Below, piece after piece: positions 17,126 through 25,522 of a stretch of DNA of 64,000 bases. Origin of the DNA: Planctomycetota bacterium (GTDB taxonomy: Bacteria; Planctomycetota; UBA1135; GCA-002686595); assembly GCA_029259635.1 (NCBI GenBank), contig JAJDEU010000034.1, forward strand, positions 34,889-98,888, given 5' to 3'. Position numbers and translations under genes: made by a program. Under the pieces are notes generated by a model. That model searched no databases. It was not told the origin of the DNA and worked only from the letters and a program-made list of their open reading frames with translations. Within the stretch, counting starts at the first letter, position 1. Each line of letters starts with the position of its first letter.

Positions 17126-17141
17126 GGGCCTCGTGAGGCCC
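17126..17141 (-). terminator. Possible terminator of the sulfatase-like gene
   Basis: GGGCCT pairs with AGGCCC around CGTG just past the stop of the sulfatase-like gene. On the minus strand only CCTTT follows, so termination efficiency is uncertain. Confidence 0.4.
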
Positions 17142-17144
17142 GCC

Positions 17145-18626
17145 CTACTCCGAATCGGTCTCGCCACTGCCGTAGCCCAGGCCGGAGAGCTCGGCCTCTT
17201 CCTCGGCGTCCAGCTCCGGGCGCCCCCGCAGGATTCGATACTCGGCATCGTCGCTCTCGGTCTCGGCTCGCCACGCTCCATATCGATCGTTGAGCACCTC
17301 AAAGAGATCGCCTCCCGCGCTCGTCCCAATCAGGTTGGTGAGCTCGTTTGGGTCGGCTTGAAGGTCGTACAGCTGCTGCTCCATTTGCTCGCCAGCCACG
17401 CGCCGAAACCCAATCTTCCAGCGCGAGCCGAACCGAATCACCTCATCCTCGTCGAAACGAACCACGCGCATTCGACTGCCGAAATCCTCGAACGCATCGC
17501 GCTCGGCGCTCAGCGTCAGTAAGAGGCTTCGACCCTGGACACCGCCCGGAATCGGCACCTCCAACGCGTCGAGCAGAGTCGGCATTAAATCGACGAGAGA
17601 CACCGGCGCGTCAATATCACCCGCCCAGCGTCCCTCCGGGAAGCGAATGAACAAGGGCACGCGCGCTTGCTCTTCCCACAGTCGCCCGTGGCCGATCCAA
17701 TCGTGTTCGCCCAAGCTCTCGCCGTGATCGCTGGTGAAGACGATGATCGATTCGTCGATCAAGCCCGTCTTGCGCAAATAGTAGATGAACGGTTTCAGGC
17801 TCTGGTCGGCGGAAAAAACCAGCGCGTCGTACAGATCGTTGAGATAGCGCGAGTCGTTCTCGTCGAACTCGCCGGACAGGAGTTGCGGCAAGTAGTGCTC
17901 TTCTCCGCAGAGGCCCGCCGGATCGAAGGGTCCACTCGCCGTTGCTCCAAACTCCCGCAGGCCTTCGGGCGTGGCCTCGTAGGGACAGTGCGGATCGTAG
18001 CCGTGAAGGAACAGGAAGAACGGCCCCTTTGGGCGCGACTTCAACCAGTCGAGCGCGTGGGGGATCGACGTCTCGAAGGTGCGCTTGAACTGGGCCAGTG
18101 GACCGCCTTTTGCGCGATAGGTTTCGAAACCAAAGTTCAGTCCAAAAAGCTCGCGCAGATATCCGCCGCCGGTAAAGCCCGCCGTGTTCCAGCCGGCGTC
18201 GAGCAGCGCGCTCGCCAAGGTGTACTTCGGAGCGACTTTCCCGCCGTTCTTCACCAGACCATGCCGATGCGCGAACTGCCCCGTAAACATCGACAGGTGG
18301 CTCGGACCCGTAACCGTGCTCGTCGCGATGCAGTCCCGAAACACCGCTGCTTCCGCAGCCAGCTTGTCGAGCACGGGAGTCGTCTTCCGATCCCGCTCTC
18401 CGTAGAAGGACAAGCGGTCGGCCCGCATCGTGTCCATCGAGATCAGGATTAGGTTGGGGCGCTCGTCCGCTGCACCCGCTTGGGATTCTGGTTCGTCACC
18501 GGCGGAACATGCCGCCGCGACTCCGGCGCAGCACAGGACCGCGAGTCCGAGAACACGGCACAAGCGAGTGCGCCCGCTCTCCGTGCGGGCACTCCGGATC
18601 AACCGCGTTCCAAAAGGACGCCTCAC
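17145..18626 (-). CDS. Sulfatase-like lipoprotein (alkaline phosphatase superfamily)
   Basis: A 493-residue protein with an N-terminal signal ending in a lipobox (AGVAAAC), so it is probably a lipoprotein facing the periplasm. The hydrolase fold shows the metal motif ISMDTMRADRLSFYG, the nucleophile region STVTGPSHLSMFTG, and TSDHGESLGEHDWIGHG. Sulfatases use formylglycine made from Cys or Ser in C/S-x-P-x-R; here the position holds threonine (T-G-P-S-H), which points to a phosphodiesterase or phosphotransferase-like member rather than a true sulfatase. It follows the GreA-domain gene by 17 bases and is probably in the same transcript. Confidence 0.85.
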   Translation of the reverse strand: MRRPFGTRLIRSARTESGRTRLCRVLGLAVLCCAGVAAACSAGDEPESQAGAADERPNLILISMDTMRADRLSFYGERDRKTTPVLDKLAAEAAVFRDCIATSTVTGPSHLSMFTGQFAHRHGLVKNGGKVAPKYTLASALLDAGWNTAGFTGGGYLRELFGLNFGFETYRAKGGPLAQFKRTFETSIPHALDWLKSRPKGPFFLFLHGYDPHCPYEATPEGLREFGATASGPFDPAGLCGEEHYLPQLLSGEFDENDSRYLNDLYDALVFSADQSLKPFIYYLRKTGLIDESIIVFTSDHGESLGEHDWIGHGRLWEEQARVPLFIRFPEGRWAGDIDAPVSLVDLMPTLLDALEVPIPGGVQGRSLLLTLSAERDAFEDFGSRMRVVRFDEDEVIRFGSRWKIGFRRVAGEQMEQQLYDLQADPNELTNLIGTSAGGDLFEVLNDRYGAWRAETESDDAEYRILRGRPELDAEEEAELSGLGYGSGETDSE

Positions 18627-18643
18627 CGGTCTTCCGACTCCGC

Positions 18644-20824
18644 TCAGCTAATCTCGAGCGGAATCTGCTCGATCGACAACACCTTGATCGGAACCTTGCC
18701 CGAGGGAAGGTCCAGGGTTCCTTCGCCGCCGGTGTGCAAGCCGAGGAGGCCAGCCGCCAACGGCGCGCGATAGGAAATCACTTGGTCGCCCGTCTGGTCC
18801 CAGGGGCCCAGGATGCTGACGGTGTTTTCGGTTCCACTCTCGACTTCGCGATAGTGCACCGTCGTTCCCGGCGCCGCCGTGTCTTCCGGTAGCGAGACCT
18901 CGTCGAGCAGGCGTGCGTCCCGAAGCTCGGACTCGATCTGCGCCGCACGAGTCGTCAGGTTGCGCTGCTCCTCGATGGCCGCTTCCCACTCGGAGTTCTC
19001 GGAGAGGTCGCCGTAAGAGGCCGCCTTGCCGATCGCTTCGGAGTTCTCGGGGATCTTGACGTCGACCAGCTCGCGGAACTCCTCTTGACGACGACCGAGA
19101 CCGGCGCGCGTGGTCCAGAGTCCGGACTCCCAGAAGGGACGCTCGCCCTCGCGGAAGAGTTCCGGCGCCTTCTCGGCAATGATCGCGACCAGTGCATTCT
19201 CAATGCCGCTGTCGATACCCCGTTCCGCCAGGTTGAGCGTACTGCGCAACATCGTGGAGTCGACCTCATCGAGGAGACGTCGCATCACCGACGGAGTGCC
19301 CGAGGTGAGCATCGCGGTGAGGCGTGTGTGCGCGCGCTGGATCGAAACATCGCCGACGCGCGTCGCTTCGAGATAGACCGCCAAGCGAATCAGCGACTGG
19401 ATGCGGTGTGCTCCGATCGGCCAATCGCCTTCGATTTTGCCGTTCTCTCCGAGGGCTGCCAGGCTCACGAGCAGACCCGGATTGCGGTTGGGACGGCTGA
19501 GCAGGTGAGCGTAGAGAGCTCCGAGTTCCGCTTTGCGGCCCTTCTCCATGAGCTCGGCCACCAACGAACGAACCATGCCCGGAGCGGCGTGGGAGAGATG
19601 CTTGAGGACGACGGCCTCGCGCTCCTCGTCGTCCGGAATGATCTCTTGAAGCATGGAGACACAGCGCTCTTGGTCCCGCGAGTTGGGGAACTCTTGGAAC
19701 AGGGACCAGAGGTAGGGCGGGTGGGAGGGGTCCGTGGGATCCTCTTCGGCAAGGGCGGCCTGCAGCATCTCGCTGAGCTCGGCCGGAGTCTCGCCGAGTT
19801 GATCACGGAGCAAGGTCCATGCGCCGAGACGTTGGGAGAGCGGATAGTTTTCCTCCGCGGCCATCTCTGCGAGCGTCTCCAGCGCGGCCACGCGAACGGT
19901 CTCGTCGACCGTTCCGCCGGCGAGCAGATCGCGAACGCGGCTCTGCGCTTTGCCGAGATCACCGACGAGACGCAGCGCCCGCCGCATGCCGACGGCCGGA
20001 TCCGTGACGGAGACCAAGAGCCGCACCTGAGTTTTCGTGCTCGTGCCGGTGATTTCGAACCAACCGCTGGCCTCGGCGTTCTTTCGCGCTTTGCGCCACC
20101 AGCCACCGAAGGAAGTGCCGTCGACGCCAAGCTGCGAGAGCGCACCTTTAATGACCGGGTACGAAGCCTTGGCGTGGAACCTCTGCAGGACGTTGCGTAG
20201 AACCGCGAGGTGGTCTTCGCGCAAGAGTCGCGTGAGCTCGTCCGGATTGACGACGACAAGCGAGCGCAGATCTTCGGACGGAAGCACTTCGAAGATGTCG
20301 ATGGTCGTGGGCAGCGGGAAGACGTCGCGCTTTCCGCTCTTGAATTTGACCGTCACACCGTCGGGCGTGACGTCGAGCACTTGTCCGATACCCCAGCCCT
20401 TCGCATGAAAGATTGCGGCGCCTTTGACCATCGCCAGGCACTTGGCGAAGTCGCGCCACGCCTTGCGCATGTCTTGCACATTCGCGGCGAAGCCGGAGAT
20501 GCCCACGTACTTCTCCCACCAGTCCTCGTCCTTCCACGCCTCTTCCGCAGCCTCGTAAAGAATCGGAGCGAGCTCACCGGGGTTGCCGCCCTCGAGCAAG
20601 ACCATGCCGATCATCCGTGCGGAGTCACCGGGATTGCCGGCTTTGCGCAGAAGGTCAGCGTGCTCGCGTGCGAGTGCGACGCAGCGCTGCATCTGCTTTT
20701 TGGAAGCGGCCAGGCGCAGGGCCTCCATCACTTCTTCCAGCGGTCCTTCCGCTAGCATGAGCTCCGTCCAGGCGTCCTCGAACTCGGTCCATTGATCCTG
20801 ACTGACGAAGGCGGCTAGAGACAT
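18644..20824 (-). CDS. Large protein with C-terminal GreA/GreB-type domain
   Basis: A 726-residue protein. The last 160 residues match transcript cleavage factors of the GreA class: a coiled coil with the acidic tip region AASYGDLSENSEWEAAIEEQ, followed by the C-terminal domain (TTVHYREVESGTENTVSILGP, then ISYRAPLAAGLLGLHTG). Normal GreA is about 160 residues. The first 550 residues are an unrelated, mostly helical region with HEAT/TPR-like character and, near residue 135-180, a small beta segment (GAAIFHAKGWGIGQVLDVTPDG) like a CarD/Tudor fold. The Gre domain should bind RNA polymerase's secondary channel and rescue backtracked complexes. What the N-terminal part adds is unknown. Confidence 0.85.
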   Translation of the reverse strand: MSLAAFVSQDQWTEFEDAWTELMLAEGPLEEVMEALRLAASKKQMQRCVALAREHADLLRKAGNPGDSARMIGMVLLEGGNPGELAPILYEAAEEAWKDEDWWEKYVGISGFAANVQDMRKAWRDFAKCLAMVKGAAIFHAKGWGIGQVLDVTPDGVTVKFKSGKRDVFPLPTTIDIFEVLPSEDLRSLVVVNPDELTRLLREDHLAVLRNVLQRFHAKASYPVIKGALSQLGVDGTSFGGWWRKARKNAEASGWFEITGTSTKTQVRLLVSVTDPAVGMRRALRLVGDLGKAQSRVRDLLAGGTVDETVRVAALETLAEMAAEENYPLSQRLGAWTLLRDQLGETPAELSEMLQAALAEEDPTDPSHPPYLWSLFQEFPNSRDQERCVSMLQEIIPDDEEREAVVLKHLSHAAPGMVRSLVAELMEKGRKAELGALYAHLLSRPNRNPGLLVSLAALGENGKIEGDWPIGAHRIQSLIRLAVYLEATRVGDVSIQRAHTRLTAMLTSGTPSVMRRLLDEVDSTMLRSTLNLAERGIDSGIENALVAIIAEKAPELFREGERPFWESGLWTTRAGLGRRQEEFRELVDVKIPENSEAIGKAASYGDLSENSEWEAAIEEQRNLTTRAAQIESELRDARLLDEVSLPEDTAAPGTTVHYREVESGTENTVSILGPWDQTGDQVISYRAPLAAGLLGLHTGGEGTLDLPSGKVPIKVLSIEQIPLEIS

Positions 20825-21055
20825 GAGGGTTCAATGAGAGTGAGGCCGTGGATCAGATCCACAGACGGGCCGACGAAGCTTCCTAAAATTCAAATCCCCG
20901 CTCTCGGATTCAAAAGCGGGCGGACCAGTATGGGAAGCTCGGCCCGGTCTAGAAAGCCTTACGCACCGAAGAAAGTCAGTTCCTCGGAAAGAACTGTTCA
21001 TTTTGCAGGTTATGGGGATTGAGCCCCACGACCGATCCGGTGAGGATCCACGGCC

Positions 21056-22288
21056 ATGAACGGTCCGAGCACATCACAATCCAGAGAGCGCGAGCGATTG
21101 GCCACCGAGCAAAATCTCGCGGTACCGGTAGCGGCTCCCGGCGAGTTCACGCCGCTCGAGCTGGGCTCGCTCCGCATCTGGCCGCCGGTCGTGCTGGCGC
21201 CCATGGCGGGCGTAACGAGCTATCCCTTCCGCAGCCTGTGCCGCGATTTCGGCGCGGGACTGTTCGTCTCGGAGATGATTACGGCCCGCGGCTACCTCAA
21301 CGATCATCCCATCACCCAGCTCCTGGCCAGCGGCCATCCCGACGAAAAGCCTCGCTCAGTCCAGATTTACGGCAGCGATCCGATCGACGTGGGCGAGATG
21401 GTGCGCCGCTTGGTCGACGAGGGCGTCGATCACATCGACCTCAACCTCGGCTGCCCGGTCCGCAAGGTCACGCGGCATGGCGGGGGCTCCGCGATTCCTG
21501 CCAAGCCGCGCTTGATGGCGAGGCTCCTGCGCGCTGCCGTCGCTCACGCGCAGACTGTTCCGATCACCGTCAAGGTCCGCAAAGGTCTCGATGACGAGCT
21601 GGTCACCTTCAAGAACTCCGGTCGCGTGGCGGAGGAGGAGGGCGCCGCCGCCATCTGTCTGCATGCACGCACGGCCGCCGCGCTCTACTCGGGTACCGCA
21701 GACTGGAATGCGATTGGTGAGCTGGTGAGTTCTGTGAACATTCCCGTACTGGGAAATGGTGATGTGTGGGAGGCCTGGGACGCTCTGCGAATGATGCGCG
21801 CTACCGGTTGCGCCGCCGTCGTGGTTGGGCGCGGCTGTCTCGGGCGGCCGTGGCTCTTTCGCGAGCTGGCGGACGTCTTCGAGGGGCGCGAACCCGCGAC
21901 GCCGCCCAACCTCGGGAGGATCGCTGAGATCGCCATGGATCATGCTCGGCGCGTGGTGGACTTCTTCGGTGAGGAGTTCGGGATGCGTCAGATGCGCAAG
22001 TGGGGCGCCTGGTACACAAAGGGTTTTGCGAACACGGCGGCCGCGCGGGCGAAGCTCGCACGGGTGAAGGACCTCGCAGAGTTTGAGACGATCCTTCGCG
22101 AGCTCGACGTCGACGAAGCCTTCCCGTTGCGAGCGTTGACCGTCAATCGGGCCAAGCGCGGAGGGACGCAGCGCGTATGCTTGCCCGAGGGTTATCTCGA
22201 CGATCTCGACGATGACTCTCCGCCCAAGAGCCCGCATAGTCCGGAAGAACTAGTGGCTTGGGAGCGCGCGCTCACGTCGGGCGGTTGA
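21056..22288 (+). CDS. dus: tRNA-dihydrouridine synthase
   Basis: A 410-residue FMN-dependent enzyme that reduces uridines in the tRNA D loop. The TIM barrel opens LAPMAGVTSYPFRSLCRDFGAG. The catalytic cysteine is in LNLGCPVRKV, phosphate/FMN contacts in ITVKVRKG and ICLHARTA, and the C-terminal barrel motif is VLGNGDVWEAWDALRMM with VVVGRGCLGRPWLF. A C-terminal helical domain follows. DusB-like is the closest match, but the subfamily cannot be settled by eye. The cupin gene follows six bases later and the flavoprotein is coupled to that, so the three form one operon, divergent from the GreA-domain gene. Confidence 0.9.
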   Translation: MNGPSTSQSRERERLATEQNLAVPVAAPGEFTPLELGSLRIWPPVVLAPMAGVTSYPFRSLCRDFGAGLFVSEMITARGYLNDHPITQLLASGHPDEKPRSVQIYGSDPIDVGEMVRRLVDEGVDHIDLNLGCPVRKVTRHGGGSAIPAKPRLMARLLRAAVAHAQTVPITVKVRKGLDDELVTFKNSGRVAEEEGAAAICLHARTAAALYSGTADWNAIGELVSSVNIPVLGNGDVWEAWDALRMMRATGCAAVVVGRGCLGRPWLFRELADVFEGREPATPPNLGRIAEIAMDHARRVVDFFGEEFGMRQMRKWGAWYTKGFANTAAARAKLARVKDLAEFETILRELDVDEAFPLRALTVNRAKRGGTQRVCLPEGYLDDLDDDSPPKSPHSPEELVAWERALTSGG

Positions 22289-22294
22289 TCGATC

Positions 22295-22663
22295 ATGACG
22301 GACTCCATCAACCTGGCCGAAAAGCTCGCGCAGTTCGAAGAGCTGTGGTCGCCGCGCGTAATCGGCGAATTCAATGGGCAAGCTCTGCGGCTCGCGAAGA
22401 TCCAAGGCGAGTTCGCCTGGCACACTCACGAGCAGGACGACGAGGTCTTTTTAGTGGTGGACGGAACGATGCGCGTTCACTTGCGAGACCGCGTCATTGT
22501 TCTCGCCGAGGGCGAGCTCTTCGTCGTGCCGCGGGGCGTGGAGCACATGACCTCGGCCGAAGAAGTCGCGAGCTGTTTGATCATGACGACCAAGGACGCG
22601 CACACGGGCGGAACAGACAAGAATCCGCGCGGCTTGGCCTCTTCCGATTTGAAAGCGCTCTAG
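22295..22663 (+). CDS. Cupin domain protein
   Basis: A 122-residue single-domain cupin. The metal-binding first motif is visible as WHTHEQDDEVFLVVDGTM (His, His, Glu) and the second as ELFVVPRGVEHM. Proteins of this size often isomerise or bind small molecules; substrate unknown. The TAG stop overlaps the GTG start of the next gene by one base (TAGTG at 22661-22665), indicating co-translation. Confidence 0.85.
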   Translation: MTDSINLAEKLAQFEELWSPRVIGEFNGQALRLAKIQGEFAWHTHEQDDEVFLVVDGTMRVHLRDRVIVLAEGELFVVPRGVEHMTSAEEVASCLIMTTKDAHTGGTDKNPRGLASSDLKAL

Positions 22664-23973
22664 TGGCGGATCAGCCAGCAAGTGATTCACGTCGCGGAAT
22701 CGTGGTAGTGGGAGCCGGAGCGGCGGGACTTTGGGCGGCGCAGCGCGCGGGTGCGTTGCTGCGCGAGAACGGAAGGACTCCCGACGTCCTGCTGCTCGAA
22801 AAGACTCCGCGCGCGGGAACCAAGGTCTTGGCGAGCGGCGGTACGCGCTGCAACTTGACCACCACGTTGGCGCCGCAGCCAGCCGCGCAGCTATTTGGTG
22901 TAGCGGGGGGACGCTTTCTCAAGACCGCCTTCCGATGTCTGCCGCCTGTGGCCGTTCGCGAACAGTTCTTGGAGTGGGGCGTCCCGACCGTCGAAGCACC
23001 GCTCGAAAAAATCTTTCCCGAGAGCGGCTCGGCCAAAGAGGTTCGCGACGCACTGGTGCGCGCCTGCGAAGCGGCCGGGGTCGAGATTCAACGGGGAAAC
23101 TCCGTCCAGCGCGTCGAAGCGAACGGCAAGGCTTGGCGCGTGATCCTCGAAGACGAGAGCGTGATCGAAGCCGAGCGACTTTTGCTGGCACCAGGCGGCA
23201 AGAGCTACCCCGGTTCAGGAACGACGGGCGACGGTTACGGCTGGCTCGAGGAGCTCGGGCTCGATTTAGTTCCCGGCGTCCCCGCCTTGGTCCCGCTGCT
23301 CTCTCCCGAGAAATGGGTCCACGAACTGACCGGGCTCTCGGTTCAGGACGCGGCCGTTCGACTCTGCGATGAGAATGGCCAGGTGCTCGGAAAGCGCGAG
23401 CGCCCGATCCTGTTTACCCACCGCGGTCTCTCCGGCCCCGGCGCCATGGACCTGTCTCACTTCGTCGCGCGATCGTCGGCCAAGCGCGGCTCCGGTGCCT
23501 GGCCCGGTGTGGTGGACTACACGATGGAAATCGATCTGCTACCGGGCGCCAGTCGCGAGGCACTGTCCGAGCAGCTGCGCATCGCAGCCACTCGCGTGGG
23601 GAACCCGAGCATCGCCAAGCTCTTTGCCGACGAACTGCCGCGCCGACTTGTCGAGGCCGCCTGTGTTCAAGCGGGACTTGAGCGCGACCTCTGCTGCAAC
23701 GTCTTGCCCAAGCGGGGCCGTCACCGGCTGGTCGAAGTGCTCAAAGGCTTGCCCGTGCCGATCTCCGGAACCGCGAGCTTTGACGAAGCGGAGGTCACCG
23801 CTGGAGGTTTGGATCTGGGCGAGCTCGATCCCGGCTCGATGCGCGTCCGGCGCTTTGAGAATCTGTTCGTCTTCGGCGAAGTCATCGACCTCGACGGACC
23901 GATCGGCGGCTTGAACTTTCAAGCGGCATTCTCAACGGCCGAGCTAGCCGCGCGAGCCGCCACGTCGAGCTAA
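22663..23973 (+). CDS. BaiN/HI0933-type FAD-dependent oxidoreductase
   Basis: A 436-residue flavoprotein of the family often annotated as an NAD(P)/FAD-dependent oxidoreductase, aminoacetone oxidase or BaiN. The FAD-binding dinucleotide motif is VVVGAGAAGLWAAQRAG near the N-terminus, followed by the family signature KVLASGGTRCNLTT. Later come LLAPGGKSYPGSGTTGDGYG, ILFTHRGLSGPGAMDLSH, and the C-terminal IDLDGPIGGLNFQAAFSTA, the second FAD contact. GTG 22663 was chosen because it overlaps the cupin stop and yields the glycine motif near residue 15. The physiological substrate is unknown. Confidence 0.9.
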   Translation: MADQPASDSRRGIVVVGAGAAGLWAAQRAGALLRENGRTPDVLLLEKTPRAGTKVLASGGTRCNLTTTLAPQPAAQLFGVAGGRFLKTAFRCLPPVAVREQFLEWGVPTVEAPLEKIFPESGSAKEVRDALVRACEAAGVEIQRGNSVQRVEANGKAWRVILEDESVIEAERLLLAPGGKSYPGSGTTGDGYGWLEELGLDLVPGVPALVPLLSPEKWVHELTGLSVQDAAVRLCDENGQVLGKRERPILFTHRGLSGPGAMDLSHFVARSSAKRGSGAWPGVVDYTMEIDLLPGASREALSEQLRIAATRVGNPSIAKLFADELPRRLVEAACVQAGLERDLCCNVLPKRGRHRLVEVLKGLPVPISGTASFDEAEVTAGGLDLGELDPGSMRVRRFENLFVFGEVIDLDGPIGGLNFQAAFSTAELAARAATSS

Positions 23974-23986
23974 GGCGCCGCGGTCT

Positions 23987-25117
23987 CTACTCGATCGCGT
24001 CGTTCTCGCGCATGACCCAAACGAGCGTCGCGTAGGCCTGCTGACGATCGCGCTCAAGAGCCCAGCGTCGGTTGCGTCCGGATTGAAGCAGCTCTTCATC
24101 GCGGTCCACTTTGCGCACCCATTTCGAAAGATAGGTCTTCCACTTGCGCGCGCTCGGCAGGTCTTCGCGGAGCTTGTCCGGCGAAGCCTCGTGAAACTCC
24201 CACAGGGCGTGAAAGCGATCGAGGTTGGGGTGATAGCCGTCGCGCATGTCCGCGTCGCCGACCAAGTAGATGCGCGCCATGGCGGTCCGCAGGCTGCGGT
24301 GGTGATAGGCGGGGAGAAACAGGTCTTCACTGACGTGCTCGTAAAGCTTCTTCTGCTTGTACGGGGAGATGGGCGCTTTCCAGCGCTTCCACTCATCCTC
24401 GAGGTCGTGAATCAGACCGAGCACGTCCATGTCGGGCGTCTCGAAGTCGGTGCCGGAAGCCCAAGCGTCGTAGAGCGTAATGCCGGCGAAAGCGTGGCCG
24501 GAGCGATCGGTGTAGTTGTGTGCGAAGGCGGCTTGGGCCTCGCGCTCGGCGCCGTCATCGAGCCATCTTTCCAAGAGCGCTTCTGCCAAATCGAGTTCCG
24601 GCGGAAAGCCGGCGAGTGCATTGTGAAAACCCCGCTCGACTTCCTTTCCGTCGCGCAAGCATCGAACGACTCCGGTGCCCCAGTCATAGATCCAACCGGG
24701 CCAGAGCTCTCGATCTGCATCGTCGCCAAGCAGCCTCGCGCGCTCTTTCACACTGCGCGGATCGTCGAAGTTGATTCGCTTGCGCGGAATCGGTTGGGCC
24801 GGCGCGTGAAGCTCGGGATCGTAGAAGGGAGCCGGTTCCCAGCTCGGCCAGGTGCCCGGATCGACATCGGCGGTCTGCGTATTCACGATGTAGCGAACGA
24901 AGCCGAGCTGAAAGCCGCGCCTTAAACTCATCTCGAGCCGGTAGTGCTCCACGATGTCCGCTTGCGCGTCCGGCTTCAAGCGATCGAAAGCGCGCTGGAG
25001 AGCCGCGGGTTTCGGAAGCTCTTCCGCCTTCTCCTCTTGGTAGCTGGCAGCGGGCGTCGCTAGGCAGGCCAAGGCGAGAACATGCGGGAGACGGTGGAGG
25101 CAGGTGTGGAAAAGCAT
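23987..25117 (-). CDS. Secreted hypothetical protein
   Basis: A 376-residue protein beginning with a signal peptide (MLFHTCLHRLPHVLALACLA, cleavage probably after the following TPAAS). ATG 25117 was chosen for this reason over the longer frame. The body is rich in Trp, Tyr and charged residues, for example GFQLGFVRYIVNT, LWPGWIYDWGTGVVRCL and FAHNYTDRSGHAFAGITLYD. I recognise no family or active site. It is transcribed convergently with the flavoprotein, only 13 bases away. Confidence 0.65.
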   Translation of the reverse strand: MLFHTCLHRLPHVLALACLATPAASYQEEKAEELPKPAALQRAFDRLKPDAQADIVEHYRLEMSLRRGFQLGFVRYIVNTQTADVDPGTWPSWEPAPFYDPELHAPAQPIPRKRINFDDPRSVKERARLLGDDADRELWPGWIYDWGTGVVRCLRDGKEVERGFHNALAGFPPELDLAEALLERWLDDGAEREAQAAFAHNYTDRSGHAFAGITLYDAWASGTDFETPDMDVLGLIHDLEDEWKRWKAPISPYKQKKLYEHVSEDLFLPAYHHRSLRTAMARIYLVGDADMRDGYHPNLDRFHALWEFHEASPDKLREDLPSARKWKTYLSKWVRKVDRDEELLQSGRNRRWALERDRQQAYATLVWVMRENDAIE

Positions 25118-25267
25118 GGGCGGCCATGTTGTCAATCTCGGCATGGCCCGGATACCCCGTCCCCCTGCGGGAGTTTCGCGGAGGCAGAAGTTCCGGGCAG
25201 CCCGAGCACGGCGAGCGGGCGCGCGGTTCTCGAAATCCCGCTCGAAAAAGGCCCCTTAAATTAGGTT

Positions 25268-25296
25268 GGGAGCGACTCCCGCAGTGAGTCGCTCCC
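25268..25296 (-). terminator. Strong hairpin between pcnB-type gene and secreted-protein gene
   Basis: A perfect 10-bp stem: GGGAGCGACT (25268-25277) with AGTCGCTCCC (25287-25296). It lies downstream of the minus-strand nucleotidyltransferase gene and upstream of the secreted-protein gene. It is not followed by a clean T run. Confidence 0.5.
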
Positions 25297-25401
25297 AGGT
25301 CGCTGAGAACAGCGGCCGGTGGAGAGGTGCTCTCGCGAAGCATGACTCTCCTTGAAAACCGTGAGACTAGAGACTTCCCCGCGCGGGGATTTGACGCGAA
25401 T

Positions 25402-25421
25402 CCACTCCGTTTTCGGAGTGG
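25402..25421. terminator. Short perfect hairpin
   Basis: CCACTCCG, a TTTT loop, then CGGAGTGG. It lies about 100 bases past the nucleotidyltransferase stop. Together with the hairpin at 25268-25296 it accounts for most of the recognisable structure in the 25118-25522 gap; I see no gene there. Confidence 0.45.
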
Positions 25422-25522
25422 CGAGGCACTCACCACCATGAGTCCCCAGAGGGTCAGGAAGGGGGGGTTGACCCATACATCGAATCGCCCAGGAAGGCTT
25501 TCGTCCGGCTTTCAATGGAAAC

